64,000 nucleotides of DNA from Streptomyces sp. HPF1205 (GTDB taxonomy: Bacteria; Actinomycetota; Actinomycetes; Streptomycetales; Streptomycetaceae): positions 52,092 to 116,091 of the forward strand of contig NZ_JAINVH010000027.1 of assembly GCF_020400825.1 (NCBI RefSeq), written 5' to 3'. The position numbers were made by a program, and so were the translations under genes. Positions 25,024 through 34,304 of this stretch are shown piece after piece. The notes under the pieces are model-generated. The model was given only the letters and a program-made list of their open reading frames with translations, did not search any database and was not told the origin of the DNA. Within the stretch, counting starts at the first letter, position 1; every line of letters starts with the position of its first letter.

Positions 25024-26199
25024 TCAGGTCTCTGCGACCACGTCCTCCTCCTTGGCCGGGGCCACCGGGGGCCAGGGCGCCCAGCCCTGGGGCGGGGTCA
25101 CCGCCACCTCGCGCCACCACGGGTAGGCCGGGGCGGGGCTGGCCGGTTCGAAGGGCTCGCCCACCCGCGGGGTCGCGCACACCTGGCCCGCGGCGTGCGA
25201 GGCCAGCATCGTCCGCTCCCCCGGCTCCGCCCACGGATGCATCGCCAGGTTGAAGGTGCCCCAGTGGATCGGCAGCAGCACCCCACCGGGCTCACCGCCC
25301 TGCAGGTCCAGGTGGGCCCGCACGCCCTCGTCGGGCGTCATGTGGATGTCCGGCCAGAACTCGGAGTACGCCCCGATCTGGATCATCGTGGCGTCGAACG
25401 GGCCGTGCTCGGCGCCGATGCCGGCGAAGCCGGGGAAGTAGCCGGTGTCGCCACTGTGGAAGACACGGTGGGTGCCGTCGGTGACCACCCAGGACGCCCA
25501 CAGGGTCTGCTGGCGGCCGCGCAGGCCGCGCCCGCAGAAGTGGCGGGCCGGGGTCGCGGTGAGGGTGAGCCCGGCGACCTCGGTGGACTCGTGCCAGTCG
25601 AGTTCGCGCAGCCGCTCCGGCGGCACGCCCCAGTGCTCCAGGTGCGCGCCGACGCCCAGCGGCACCGCGAAGAGCGCGTCGCTCTTGAGCAGTTGCACGA
25701 TGCTCGGCATGTCGAGGTGGTCGTAGTGGTCGTGCGAGATGACCACCACGTCCAGCCCGGTCAGCGAGGTCAGCGGCACGGGCGCGGGGTGCACCCGGCG
25801 CGGTCCGGCGAAGGGGAACGGCGAGCAGCGCTCGCCCCAGACCGGGTCGAACAGCACCCGGCGGCCGCCTATCTCGGCGAGCACCGAGGAGTGGCCCAGC
25901 CATGTCAGGCGCAGCCCCGACGCGGGCGGCCGGGCGAGGTCGGCCAGCGTGGTGGGGTGCAGGGGCACCGGCCGGGCGGGCTTGCGGGGCAGGCGGGCCT
26001 CCTTGCGGAGGTTGGCCGGCAGGGCCTTGAACAGGTCCCCGCCGGGCGCGGTGCGGGCGCCCACCGGGTTGACGAAGGCGCCGTCCCGGTAGTTCGGCGA
26101 GGCCAGGATGCGCTCCAGCCGCGCCCCCTGGGGGTCGGCGCCGAACGGCGCCGGGCGCAGCTTCACGAGGCGGGACGGTTGGCGGCCTTCGCCGGTCAC
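25024..26199 (-). CDS. Metallo-beta-lactamase-fold hydrolase (UlaG/NAPE-PLD-like)
   Basis: A 391-residue metal-dependent hydrolase. The metal motif is SHDHYDHLD near residue 155; further ligands are in ARHFCGRG, FHSGDTGYF and LPIHWGTFNL. The pattern (core starting LTWLGHSSVLAEI, end with a histidine-containing IHWGT) is that of the UlaG/N-acylphosphatidylethanolamine-phospholipase-D-like group, cytoplasmic and of broad substrate. The GTG start has AGGAGGA 5 nt upstream; the frame continues further but without support. It is not clearly linked to the pentose genes upstream. Confidence 0.88.
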   Translation of the reverse strand: MTGEGRQPSRLVKLRPAPFGADPQGARLERILASPNYRDGAFVNPVGARTAPGGDLFKALPANLRKEARLPRKPARPVPLHPTTLADLARPPASGLRLTWLGHSSVLAEIGGRRVLFDPVWGERCSPFPFAGPRRVHPAPVPLTSLTGLDVVVISHDHYDHLDMPSIVQLLKSDALFAVPLGVGAHLEHWGVPPERLRELDWHESTEVAGLTLTATPARHFCGRGLRGRQQTLWASWVVTDGTHRVFHSGDTGYFPGFAGIGAEHGPFDATMIQIGAYSEFWPDIHMTPDEGVRAHLDLQGGEPGGVLLPIHWGTFNLAMHPWAEPGERTMLASHAAGQVCATPRVGEPFEPASPAPAYPWWREVAVTPPQGWAPWPPVAPAKEEDVVAET

Positions 26200-26248
26200 G
26201 GATCCTCCTGGCGGGGTCGTTCGATCGGCGGTTTTCCGCCGTCGTCCA

Positions 26249-27133
26249 TTATGCGGGGAGCGGTTCCGTTCCCGGCCGGCCGCTGCGGACGCCGGCGGTG
26301 AACTCCAGCTCGGCGAAGTCTCGCACCGGAACGTAACCGAGCTTGCGGTACAGGGCGTTGCTGACGGGGTTGGCCAGATCGGTGAAGAGGACCACTTCGG
26401 TGGCGCCTGCCGCCAGGGCGGCTCGGGTGGCGGCGACCGTGACGGCGCCCCCGTAGCCGCGACCGCGGTGGTGCTCAGGGGTGTAGACGGCGAGGATCCG
26501 GGAGGTGCCGTCGGCCGGCGGGGTGAATCCGGCCTGTGCCACCGGTTCGCCGTCGGGCAGTTCCCACAGCAGGCGCCCGCCGTACGCGAGGGCGTCGTCA
26601 AGGACGCGTTCGCCGCCGGGCATGGCGGTGCCGACGTCCCTGGCGAACTCCTCCTGCCAGCGCAGCAGCAGCGTCCTGTCCGCCGTGCCCGCCGTCCGCG
26701 CCCGTCCCGGGGGTACCGGCGTCCCCGGCGTGAGCTCCCCCAGCCGGTACAGGCGCGTGTCGGGCCCCGCCGTCACCTGCCCTCCGGTCCGCTCCCGCCA
26801 CGCGTCCCCGTACGCGAGGACGGCCTGCTTCTCCCCGCGCACGCCCGCCACCGCGTCCCCGAGTTCGCGCGCCAGCTCCGCGGACGCCTGGGCGGTCCCC
26901 CGGGTGAGCAGGGGCGGATACGGCGGGGTCCGCAGGTACGCGGCCTCCACCGCGCCGCCCGGGCCCTCCCACCACCCGAAGCGCGGCGGCTCCTGCCCGT
27001 AGGTGTCCATCCCCTGGCGCCGCAGGGCCGCGCAGATGCTCAGGGGCACGGAGTTCTCGGTGGGGTCCGCCGCCAGGAAGCCGCCGGCGGCGTCCAGGAA
27101 ACGGTCGAGCGAGTGCGTCAGCGTCCATCCCAT
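26249..27133 (-). CDS. GNAT-family N-acetyltransferase (two-part)
   Basis: A 294-residue protein whose C-terminal half is a GNAT domain: VYTPEHHRGRGYGGAVTVA is the acetyl-CoA loop (about residue 225-243) and VLFTDLANPVSNALYRKLGY the last conserved helix. The N-terminal half is of the type found in predicted acetyltransferases with a preceding helical domain. The ATG has GGAGGAT 7 nt upstream. The substrate is unknown. The 174-bp gap to the M3 peptidase gene is C-rich with no hairpin that I can see. Confidence 0.82.
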   Translation of the reverse strand: MGWTLTHSLDRFLDAAGGFLAADPTENSVPLSICAALRRQGMDTYGQEPPRFGWWEGPGGAVEAAYLRTPPYPPLLTRGTAQASAELARELGDAVAGVRGEKQAVLAYGDAWRERTGGQVTAGPDTRLYRLGELTPGTPVPPGRARTAGTADRTLLLRWQEEFARDVGTAMPGGERVLDDALAYGGRLLWELPDGEPVAQAGFTPPADGTSRILAVYTPEHHRGRGYGGAVTVAATRAALAAGATEVVLFTDLANPVSNALYRKLGYVPVRDFAELEFTAGVRSGRPGTEPLPA

Positions 27134-27307
27134 GCGGCCATCCTCCGCCCATGCGCTGCCGCGCGCACGGGAGTTACGCAGGGCCCTGACGAGGGGCTCG
27201 CACGGCCCGGCGGCGCTCCCCGTGAAGCCCCGCAGGTCCCGCAAGCCGCCGCGAGACCCCGCGTGGCCCCGTGCGTCCAGCCCCTTCCCCGCCCCGCCCG
27301 GCCCGCT

Positions 27308-29323
27308 TCAGCCCGTCAGCCCGCGCCGTTCCAGCAGCGGCTCGATCCTCGGGGGCCGGCCGCGGACCGCGGCGAACGCCCGCATCGGGTCGACGCTGCC
27401 GCCCTTGGAGAGCAGTTCGCGGCGGAAGGTGTCGCCGCTGTCGCGCCGCAGGCCGCCCCGGGTGGTGAACCAGTCGACGGTGTCCGCGTCGAGGACCTCG
27501 CTCCAGATGTAGGAGTAGTAGCCGGCGCTGTACTGGCTGCTGAAGATGTGGTTGAAGTACGTGGTCCGGTACCGGGGCGGGATCGCGGGCAGGGCCAGGC
27601 CCGCCTCCTGGAGGGCCTTGGCCTCGAAGGCGAGGGGGTCGCCGGGGTCGGCGCCGGCGGGCAGGGTGTGCCAGGCCCAGTCCAGCAGGGTCGCGGCCAG
27701 GTACTCGACGGTGGCGAAGCCCTGGCCGAAGCGGGCGGCCTCCTTCATGCGGGCCACGGTCTCCTCGGGCATGGGCTCGCCCGTCTCCACGTGGGTGGCG
27801 TAGCGCCCCAGGATCTGCGGCCACAGCGACCACATCTCGTTGACCTGCGAGGGGTATTCGACGAAGTCGGACGGCACGGAGGTGCCCTGGAAGAAGGGGT
27901 AGCGCACGTCGGAGAAGAGGCCGTGCAGGGCGTGCCCGAACTCGTGGAAGAGGGTGTCGACCTGGCTGAAGGTGAGCAGGGCGGGCTCGCCGGGTGGAGG
28001 TTTGGTGATGTTGTGGTTGTTGACGACCACCGGCCGCTTGCCCAGCAGCCCCGACTGGCCGACCAGGCTGTTCATCCAGGCGCCGCCCTTCTTCTCGGGG
28101 CGGGCGAAGAAGTCGGCGAGGAACAGGCCGAGGCCGCTGCCGTCGGCGTCGAAGACCTCGAAGACCCGCACGTCGGGGTGGTAGCCGGGCAGGTCGGGCC
28201 GTTCGGTGAAGCCGATGCCGTACAGCTCGTGGGCGGCGTGGAAGACGCCGTCGACGAGCACCTTGTCCAGCGAGAAGTACGGGCGCAGGGCGGCCTCGTC
28301 GATGTCGTGGCGCCGCTTGCGCAGCCTGTCGGACCAGTACGCCCAGTCCCAGGCCGCCACCGGGCCGCCGGCGAGTTCCGCCAGGGCCTCCTCCTCACGG
28401 CGGGCGTTGGCGACGGCGGGCGGCACCAGACGCGCCAGCAGGTCGGTGACGGCCGCCGTGGTGCCCGCGGTGCGGTCGGCCACCACGTAGGCGGCGTGGC
28501 TGTCGTAGCCGAGCAGGGCGGCGCGTTCGGCCCTGAGGGTGGCCAGGGTGACCGCCAGCGGCCCGTTGGTGTCCCGCGCGCGCTCCAGGGACGCGGTCAG
28601 CAGCCGCTCGCGCACCGACCGGTCCTCCAGCCAGGCCAGCTCCGGCTGGTTGGAGAAGTTGCGCAGGGGCAGGACCCAGCGGCCCTCCAGGCCGCGGGCC
28701 CGGGCGTTCTCGGCGGCGGCCGCGACGGCGTCGGCCGACAGGCCGGCGAGCTGCGCCGGGTCGTCGAGGACGAGGGCGCCCTCCTCGGCCGCGGCCAGCG
28801 CGTTCTGGCCGAAAGCCGTCGAGGCGGCGGCGATCCGGGCGTTCAGTTCGCGCAGCCGGGCCCGCCCGTCCTCGTCGAGGGCGGCGCCGGCCCGCAGGAA
28901 CCTGGTGTGGTAGCGCTCCACCAGCCGCAGTCCCTCGGCGTCCGGCCCGAGGTCGTGGCGTGCCCGGTGGACCGCCGCGATGCGTTCGAACAGGGCGGAG
29001 TTGAGGTGGATGGCGTCGCTGTGGGCGGCCAGCATCGGGCTGACCTTCGCCTCGATCTCCCGGACCCCTGCCGTCGCGTGCGCCGCCGCCGCGTTCCCGA
29101 AGACGGCCTGCACCCGCTCCAGCAGCCGCCCGGAGCGTTCGAGGGCGACGATCGTGTTCTCGAAGTCCGGCTCCGCCGGGTCCTCGGCTATGGCCTCGAC
29201 CTCGGCGAGCTGCTCCGCGATCCCCCGTTCGAACGCGGGCAGGTAGTGCGCCTCCTCGATCTCCTCGAAGGGGGGCAGCTCGTACGGCAGGGGGCTCTCG
29301 GCGAAGAACGGGTTCGTCGTCAC
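27308..29323 (-). CDS. M3-family metallopeptidase (oligopeptidase A / peptidyl-dipeptidase Dcp)
   Basis: A 671-residue cytoplasmic zinc peptidase that trims short peptides. It has the zinc site HEFGHALHG near residue 459 with the third ligand in DFVEYPSQVNEMW about 25 residues later. The N-terminal helical half starts NPFFAESPLPYELPPFEEIE, typical for the family, and the length is normal. No signal peptide. It is downstream of the DUF5302 gene, but a strong hairpin separates them, so it likely has its own promoter. Confidence 0.93.
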   Translation of the reverse strand: MTTNPFFAESPLPYELPPFEEIEEAHYLPAFERGIAEQLAEVEAIAEDPAEPDFENTIVALERSGRLLERVQAVFGNAAAAHATAGVREIEAKVSPMLAAHSDAIHLNSALFERIAAVHRARHDLGPDAEGLRLVERYHTRFLRAGAALDEDGRARLRELNARIAAASTAFGQNALAAAEEGALVLDDPAQLAGLSADAVAAAAENARARGLEGRWVLPLRNFSNQPELAWLEDRSVRERLLTASLERARDTNGPLAVTLATLRAERAALLGYDSHAAYVVADRTAGTTAAVTDLLARLVPPAVANARREEEALAELAGGPVAAWDWAYWSDRLRKRRHDIDEAALRPYFSLDKVLVDGVFHAAHELYGIGFTERPDLPGYHPDVRVFEVFDADGSGLGLFLADFFARPEKKGGAWMNSLVGQSGLLGKRPVVVNNHNITKPPPGEPALLTFSQVDTLFHEFGHALHGLFSDVRYPFFQGTSVPSDFVEYPSQVNEMWSLWPQILGRYATHVETGEPMPEETVARMKEAARFGQGFATVEYLAATLLDWAWHTLPAGADPGDPLAFEAKALQEAGLALPAIPPRYRTTYFNHIFSSQYSAGYYSYIWSEVLDADTVDWFTTRGGLRRDSGDTFRRELLSKGGSVDPMRAFAAVRGRPPRIEPLLERRGLTG

Positions 29324-29359
29324 CCGCCCGACCTTACGGCTCCGGGGCCGCCGGGAGAA

Positions 29360-29398
29360 CCGGAAGGGGCGCGGGGACGGCCCCCGCGCCCCTTCCGG
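29360..29398 (-). terminator. Terminator hairpin after the DUF5302 gene
   Basis: CCGGAAGGGGCGCGGGG and CCCCGCGCCCCTTCCGG form a perfect 17-bp stem with a 5-nt loop, 35 bp past the DUF5302 stop and just before the M3 peptidase start. Confidence 0.8.
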
Positions 29399-29432
29399 GC
29401 GCCCTGGTGGACGCGGTCGGTGGAGTGCGGCC

Positions 29433-29750
29433 TCAGCCGCTCTTGCGGCGGAATTCGCGGGGTCCGCCCGCGCGGCCGTGGGACCCGTGGATCTTGGAGG
29501 AGTCCGGGCCCGCCCCGGAGGCGCCCGCGCCGCGCCGCGCGCCCTTCTTGCGGGCGAGTGCCTCCCGGAACTTCCGCTTGACCTCGTCCTCGCCGTCCTC
29601 GCCGTCCGCGCCGGTCGCGCCGTCCGCGTTGTCCGCCGCCCCGCCGGGATCCGCCGGCCGCTCGGTCCCGTCCGCCGCCTGCGCGGTCGGCTCCTGCTCG
29701 GTGGGGTCGGCCGCCGCTGCGGGCGCGGCCTCGTGCTGTGCGTCGCTCAT
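29433..29750 (-). CDS. DUF5302-family small protein
   Basis: A 105-residue acidic, disordered protein. The first ~50 residues are alanine/aspartate/glutamate-rich, followed by DEVKRKFREALARKKG and the basic ending GPREFRRKSG. This KRKFREAL...FRRKSG layout is characteristic of the actinobacterial DUF5302 family, of unknown function. The ATG was chosen because the family starts with MS...; the frame is open a little further upstream. It is divergent from the saccharopine-dehydrogenase-like gene, 100 bp away. Confidence 0.75.
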   Translation of the reverse strand: MSDAQHEAAPAAAADPTEQEPTAQAADGTERPADPGGAADNADGATGADGEDGEDEVKRKFREALARKKGARRGAGASGAGPDSSKIHGSHGRAGGPREFRRKSG

Positions 29751-29850
29751 GGCTACAGGTTCGCACGCCCGGCGCCGACCGCCCACCCGATATCGCCGCG
29801 CCGGACGGCGCGTGTACGGTTCCGGTCAACCGCCGAGGAGGATCGCATCG

Positions 29851-30879
29851 ATGACCTGGCTGCTGTACGGGGCCACCGGTTACACCGGCCGCCTGATCGC
29901 CCGCCGTGCCACCGCCCGCGGCGAGCGGCCGGTCCTGGCCGGGCGCAGTGCCGCGAAACTGGTTCCGCTCGCGGCCGAACTCGGCCTGGAACACCGGGTG
30001 TTCGGCCTGACCGACCCGGCCGCGGTCCGGCGCGGCCTGGCGGGGGTGGACGCGGTGGTGCACTGCGCGGGCCCGTTCGCCCGGACCGCGGTGCCGATGG
30101 CGACGGCCTGCCTGGACACCGGGACGCGGTACGTGGACATCACCGGTGAGATCGACGTGTTCGAGGCGCTGTACGCGCTGGGCGGCCGGGCGCGCCGGGC
30201 CGGTGTCACGCTGCTGCCGGGCGCGGGCTTCGACGTGGTGCCGACCGACTGCGTGGCGGCGCTGCTGGCCGCGCGCCTGCCCGACGCCACCCAGTTGGAC
30301 CTGGCCTTCCTCGTCGGGGGCGGGCCGAGCCCCGGCACGGCGCGCACCGCGCTGGAGGGCGCGGCCGAGGGCGGCAGGATCCGGGCGGGCGGCGAGATCC
30401 GTACGGTGCCGGTGGGGGCGCGGCGGGTACGGGCGGCGTTCCCGTCGGGCGCGCGGACGGTGGTCTCGGTGCCGTGGGGCGACGTGAGCACCGCCTACCA
30501 TTCGACGGGCATCCCGGACATCACCACCTACACGGTCGTGCCGGCCCCGGTGCTGGCGGCGAGCCGGATGCTGCGGGTCGGGCCGCTGCGGGGCGCGCTG
30601 TCGGGCGCGGTCGGCAAGCTGGTCCGCGGCCCGGGCGAGCGGGCCCTGAGCGGCGCGCGCAGCGAGGTGTGGGGCCGCGCCCGGGACGCGGCGGGCAACA
30701 CCGTCACGGCGACGCTGGTGGGCCCCAACCCGTACAGCATGACGGCGGATTCGGTGCTGCGGATCGTGGAGCGCCTCGCGGAGCTGCCGACGGGGTTCCA
30801 GACCCCCTCGCGTGCCCTTGGCGCGGACTTCGCGGGCGGCCTCGACGGGGTGACGGTGACCATGGAGGCCCTGTGGTGA
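29851..30879 (+). CDS. Saccharopine dehydrogenase-like NAD(P)-binding oxidoreductase
   Basis: A 342-residue protein with an N-terminal Rossmann fold (WLLYGATGYTGRLIA, dinucleotide-binding loop) and the conserved LPGAGFDVVPTDC. This places it in the saccharopine-dehydrogenase/trans-acting enoyl reductase group. Members act on diverse substrates, so no reaction is assigned. GAGGAG lies 9 nt before the ATG. The next gene starts within its stop codon (GTGA overlap), so the two are translated together. Confidence 0.85.
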   Translation: MTWLLYGATGYTGRLIARRATARGERPVLAGRSAAKLVPLAAELGLEHRVFGLTDPAAVRRGLAGVDAVVHCAGPFARTAVPMATACLDTGTRYVDITGEIDVFEALYALGGRARRAGVTLLPGAGFDVVPTDCVAALLAARLPDATQLDLAFLVGGGPSPGTARTALEGAAEGGRIRAGGEIRTVPVGARRVRAAFPSGARTVVSVPWGDVSTAYHSTGIPDITTYTVVPAPVLAASRMLRVGPLRGALSGAVGKLVRGPGERALSGARSEVWGRARDAAGNTVTATLVGPNPYSMTADSVLRIVERLAELPTGFQTPSRALGADFAGGLDGVTVTMEALW

Positions 30880-31361
30880 GCGCGATTGCGGTGATACGGC
30901 CCGCCCGGCCCGAGGAGGCGGCCGCGCTGACCGCCCTGGCCCTGCGGTCGAAGGCGTACTGGGGGTACGACGAGGCGTTCATGGCCGCGTGCCGGGACGA
31001 ACTCACCGTCGCCGAGGACGAGGTGGCCGACCGCCGCACGGTCGTGGCACAGGCACAGGCTCCGGACGGCGAACGGCTGCTCGGCTTCGCCACCTTGGAG
31101 GGTTACCCGCCGCACGGCGAGCTCGGGATGCTCTTCGTGGACCCCGGCTCGATCGGCCGCGGTGTGGGCCGGCTGCTGTTCGGCCACGTGGCCGCGACGG
31201 CCGCGCGGCTCGGCTTCACCCGCCTGTCGATCGACGCGGACCCCAACGCGGAGCCGTTCTACCGCGCGATGGGCGCGGTCACGGTCGGCCGTGTGCCGTC
31301 GGGGTCGATCGCGGGCCGCACGCTGCCGCTGATGACCGTGGACCTGCGCGCCCTGGCCTGA
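30876..31361 (+). CDS. GNAT-family N-acetyltransferase
   Basis: A compact 161-residue acetyltransferase. IRPARPEEAAALTALALRSK opens the fold, LGMLFVDPGSIGRGVGRLLF is the acetyl-CoA site (about 85-105), and DADPNAEPFYRAMGA the final motif. The GTG start overlaps the preceding stop by 4 nt, indicating an operon with the oxidoreductase. The substrate is unknown. Confidence 0.85.
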   Translation: MSAIAVIRPARPEEAAALTALALRSKAYWGYDEAFMAACRDELTVAEDEVADRRTVVAQAQAPDGERLLGFATLEGYPPHGELGMLFVDPGSIGRGVGRLLFGHVAATAARLGFTRLSIDADPNAEPFYRAMGAVTVGRVPSGSIAGRTLPLMTVDLRALA

Positions 31362-31452
31362 AGCACCCTGGCCCGAACGCCACGAGCCCCCGCCCGCCCG
31401 CCGGCACCCGCCCCGCTTGCCCGCGCCGCCCGCGCTCTGTGAAGATCGGCGG

Positions 31453-32331
31453 ATGCCCGACCTCACCGCGCCCGACGGCACCCGGCTGCGCTACCACCTG
31501 CGCGGGCGGGGCGAACCGCTGGTGGTCCTGCCGGGCGGCCCCATGCGCGCCTCGGAGTATCTCGGCGACCTGGGCGGCCTGACCGGGCACCGGCGGCTGG
31601 TGCTGCTCGACCTGCGCGGGACCGGGGGCTCGCAGGTCCCGGCGCGCGACGATTCGTACCGCTGCGACCGGCAGGTGGGCGATGTCGGGGCGCTGCTGGC
31701 GCGGCTGGGGCCGGGCCCGGCGGACCTGCTCGCGCACTCGGCGGGCGCCAACCTGGCGGTCCTGTACGCCGCCGCGCACCCCGAACGCGTCCGCCGCCTG
31801 GTCCTGGTGACGCCGAACCTGAGCGCGCTGGGCCTGGCCACCACCGGCGAGCAGCGCCGGCGGGCCGCGGCGGCGCGAGCCGGGGAGCCGTGGCATCCGG
31901 CCGCCGCGCGGGCGCTGGAGCGGATCCTGGCCCGCGGGGGCGAGGGGACGGACGAGGACTGGGACGCGGTGACGCCCTTGTACTACGGCCGCTGGGACGC
32001 GCGGGCCGAGCGGCACGCGGCCGCCGAGGTCGCGCAGACCAACGAGCCGGCCGCGCGCGCGTACCAGCCGGCGGCCGCCTTCGACCCGGCGCGGACGAAG
32101 GCGGCGCTGGCCCGGCTGGCCGCGCCCGTACTGGTCCTTGCCGGGGAGCTGGATCCCGGGCCGCGCCCGGAGACCGCCGCCGAGGGGGCCCGGTTGTTCC
32201 CCGGCGGCCGGCTCGTGGTGCAGCCGGGCGCCGGGCACTACCCGTGGCTCGACGACCCGCGGTCCTTCACCTCGGCCGTCGCGGGCTTCCTCGACGGCCG
32301 TCGTCAGAGCTTGCGGGCCACCGCCCCGTAG
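31453..32331 (+). CDS. Alpha/beta-fold hydrolase, proline-iminopeptidase-like
   Basis: A 292-residue soluble hydrolase: LVVLPGGPMRASEYL is the oxyanion strand, LLDLRGTGGSQVP the following conserved turn, LLAHSAGANLA the nucleophile elbow (alanine in place of the first glycine), VLAGELDPGP the aspartate strand, and PGAGHYPWLDDP the catalytic histidine. GGPMR and DLRGTGGS are typical of proline iminopeptidase relatives. Its 3' end overlaps the convergent methyltransferase gene by 28 bp. Confidence 0.85.
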   Translation: MPDLTAPDGTRLRYHLRGRGEPLVVLPGGPMRASEYLGDLGGLTGHRRLVLLDLRGTGGSQVPARDDSYRCDRQVGDVGALLARLGPGPADLLAHSAGANLAVLYAAAHPERVRRLVLVTPNLSALGLATTGEQRRRAAAARAGEPWHPAAARALERILARGGEGTDEDWDAVTPLYYGRWDARAERHAAAEVAQTNEPAARAYQPAAAFDPARTKAALARLAAPVLVLAGELDPGPRPETAAEGARLFPGGRLVVQPGAGHYPWLDDPRSFTSAVAGFLDGRRQSLRATAP

Positions 32332-33110
32332 AAGCCGACCCTGCTGATCTCCTCGGGCGTCGGTCCGTCCCCGTCCGGCCGCCAGGCGGGCACCTGCACG
32401 AGCCCGGGGTCGAGGATCTCGAACCCGTCGAAGAGGGCCAGCACCTGGTCGTACGAGCGGGTGTTGAGGGTGGCCGTCGCGCCCTCGTAGACCTTGTAGA
32501 CCCCCGGGAGGTCGCTGGCGTGGAAGTCGGCGGTGGCGTGCGAGAGCACGAGGTGGCTGCCGGCCGGAAGGGCGTCGCGCAGGGTGGCGACGATGCCGGC
32601 CGGGTCCTCCTCGTCCTTGACGAAGTGCAGCAGCGCCACGAGCATCAGGCCGACCGGCCGGCCGAAGTCGATCAGCTCGCCGATGGTGGGGTGTTCGAGG
32701 ATGCTGCGCGGGTCGCGGGCGTCGCCGAGGAAGAAGCCCGTGTTGCCGGAGCCGGTGAGCTTGGCGCCCGCGTGGGTGGCGACGATCGGGTCGTTGTCGA
32801 CATAGGCCACCCGGATCTCCGGTGAGATCGAGTGCGCGACCTCGTGCGTGTTCGGCGAGGTCGGGATGCCGGTGCCGATGTCGATGAACTGCCGGATCCC
32901 GTTCGCGGCCAGGAAGCGGACGGCACGCCCCAGGAAGTCGCGGTTGGCGCGCGCCGCCGGGATGATGTCGGGCAGCAGGTCGACGACGCGCTGCGCGGCC
33001 TCCCGGTCGACCTCGTAGTTGTCCCAGCCGCCGAGGTAGTAGTCGTACATCCGGGCCGGGTGCGGCCTGCTGGTGTCTATCTGAGCGGCGGGGAAGCCCT
33101 GCTCGGTCAT
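32304..33110 (-). CDS. SAM-dependent methyltransferase (Methyltransf_19/DUF574), copy 2
   Basis: A 268-residue methyltransferase of a Streptomyces-expanded family. It has the family opening IDTSRPHPARMYDYYLGGWD, the SAM loop FIDIGTGIPTSPNTHEVA and AYVDNDPIVATHA. The target is unknown. It starts inside the stop codon of the next methyltransferase gene (ATGA), so the two are coupled. The proteins are clearly paralogous throughout, indicating a tandem duplication. Confidence 0.88.
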   Translation of the reverse strand: MTEQGFPAAQIDTSRPHPARMYDYYLGGWDNYEVDREAAQRVVDLLPDIIPAARANRDFLGRAVRFLAANGIRQFIDIGTGIPTSPNTHEVAHSISPEIRVAYVDNDPIVATHAGAKLTGSGNTGFFLGDARDPRSILEHPTIGELIDFGRPVGLMLVALLHFVKDEEDPAGIVATLRDALPAGSHLVLSHATADFHASDLPGVYKVYEGATATLNTRSYDQVLALFDGFEILDPGLVQVPAWRPDGDGPTPEEISRVGFYGAVARKL

Positions 33111-33928
33111 GCGTTCCTCTCCATCAGCCGGCCGATGCCGCCGTACAGGCCGACCCTGCGCAGTTCCTCGGGCGCGGGGGCGGGGCCGTCCGGGTGCCAC
33201 AGCGGCACCTGGACGAGGCCGGGCTCGACGAGCTCGAAGCCGTCGAACAGGGCCGTCACCTCGGCGTGGCTGCGCAGGGTCACGCTCGCGGTGGACTTCT
33301 TGTAGATCTGCAGCGGCTCGTCCACGACCTCCCCGGTGTGGAAGTCCGAGGTGCCGTGCGAGAGCACCAGGTGGCTGCCCGCCGGAAGCGCGTCCCGGAA
33401 GGCGGCGATCAGGCCCGCCGGGTCGTCCTCGTCCGGGACGAAGTGCAGTACCGACACCAGCATCAGGGCGACCGGCCGGCGCACGTCGATCAGCTCGCCG
33501 ATGGTGGGGTGGCCGAGGATGCTGTCCGGGTCGCGCATGTCGCCGAGGAAGAAGCCGGTGTTGCCGGTGCCGAGCAGCCGCGCGTCGGCGTGCCGGGCCA
33601 CGATCGGGTCGTTGTCGATGTAGGCGACCCGCACGTCCGGTGACACCGCGTGGGCTATCTCGTGGGTGTTGGGCGAGGTGGGTATGCCGGTGCCGATGTC
33701 GATGATCTGGCGGACGCCGTTGTCGGCGAGCCAGCGCACGGCCCGCCGGAGGAATTCGCGGTTGGCGCGGGCACTGGGGACCACGTCGGGCGCGATCTCG
33801 ATGATTCTGTCGGCCGCCTCGCGATCCACCTCGTAGTTGTCCCGGCCACCGAGGTAGTAGTCGTACATGCGGGCCGGATGGGGCCTGCTCGTGTCTATCT
33901 CCTCGGCGGAGAAACCCCGGTCGGTCAC
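33107..33928 (-). CDS. SAM-dependent methyltransferase (Methyltransf_19/DUF574), copy 1
   Basis: A 273-residue paralogue of the gene that follows it, with IDTSRPHPARMYDYYLGGRD, IIDIGTGIPTSPNTHEIAHA and AYIDNDPIVARHA. The main differences from copy 2 are in the last ~80 residues. GTG start after GGAGGAC. Genes of this family often sit near XRE/DUF397 regulatory pairs in Streptomyces, as here, but the DUF397 gene ends 67 bp upstream and could be in the same transcript. Confidence 0.88.
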   Translation of the reverse strand: MTDRGFSAEEIDTSRPHPARMYDYYLGGRDNYEVDREAADRIIEIAPDVVPSARANREFLRRAVRWLADNGVRQIIDIGTGIPTSPNTHEIAHAVSPDVRVAYIDNDPIVARHADARLLGTGNTGFFLGDMRDPDSILGHPTIGELIDVRRPVALMLVSVLHFVPDEDDPAGLIAAFRDALPAGSHLVLSHGTSDFHTGEVVDEPLQIYKKSTASVTLRSHAEVTALFDGFELVEPGLVQVPLWHPDGPAPAPEELRRVGLYGGIGRLMERNA

Positions 33929-33995
33929 ACCGTCCTCCGCTCAGCCGCAATATGGTGCATCAGTAGTTCGACAAGTGATACGCAGTGTTTCGAGA

Positions 33996-34301
33996 TCATC
34001 CGAGCAGGAAGTCCGCCTGGCCCGATTTGGCGCCCTCAATGAAGGTGGTGATCTCGTGGTTGGTGTAGATGAGCGCCGGTCCGTCCGGATCGGTGGACTG
34101 CCGCAGCGCCACCCGCCCGTCGTTGAGCTTCTTGGCCTCGACACAGGAGCCGCCGTTGCCGCCGCTCCACGGTTTCCGCCAGCCGTCCGGACCGAGTTGG
34201 TTCGCCGGCATGCCATTGTAGATACCGTCATGGGCGGGGTCGAACCGGGTCTGGCACCCGTAAATGTCCCCGCATATGTCGTCGTTGCTGATGCGATCCA
34301 T
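33996..34301 (-). CDS. DUF397-domain protein
   Basis: A 101-residue protein with the DUF397 core: WRKPWSGGNGGSCVEAKKL, then VALRQSTDPDGPALIYTNHE and a final FIEGAKSGQADFLL. DUF397 proteins are partners of XRE/DUF5753 regulators in Streptomyces (the abaA/whiJ-type loci). The N-terminal ~35 residues with two cysteines (DICGDIYGCQ) are extra relative to the minimal domain. The ATG is 3 nt after the stop of the XRE gene, with GGAG in the XRE 3' end as ribosome site. Confidence 0.88.
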   Translation of the reverse strand: MDRISNDDICGDIYGCQTRFDPAHDGIYNGMPANQLGPDGWRKPWSGGNGGSCVEAKKLNDGRVALRQSTDPDGPALIYTNHEITTFIEGAKSGQADFLLG

Positions 34302-34304
34302 GGT

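Noticed and set aside
26108..29581. A 1157-codon plus-strand open frame opposite the acetyltransferase and M3 peptidase genes
   Set aside because: Same shadow effect; the peptidase on the minus strand carries its zinc motif and normal length.
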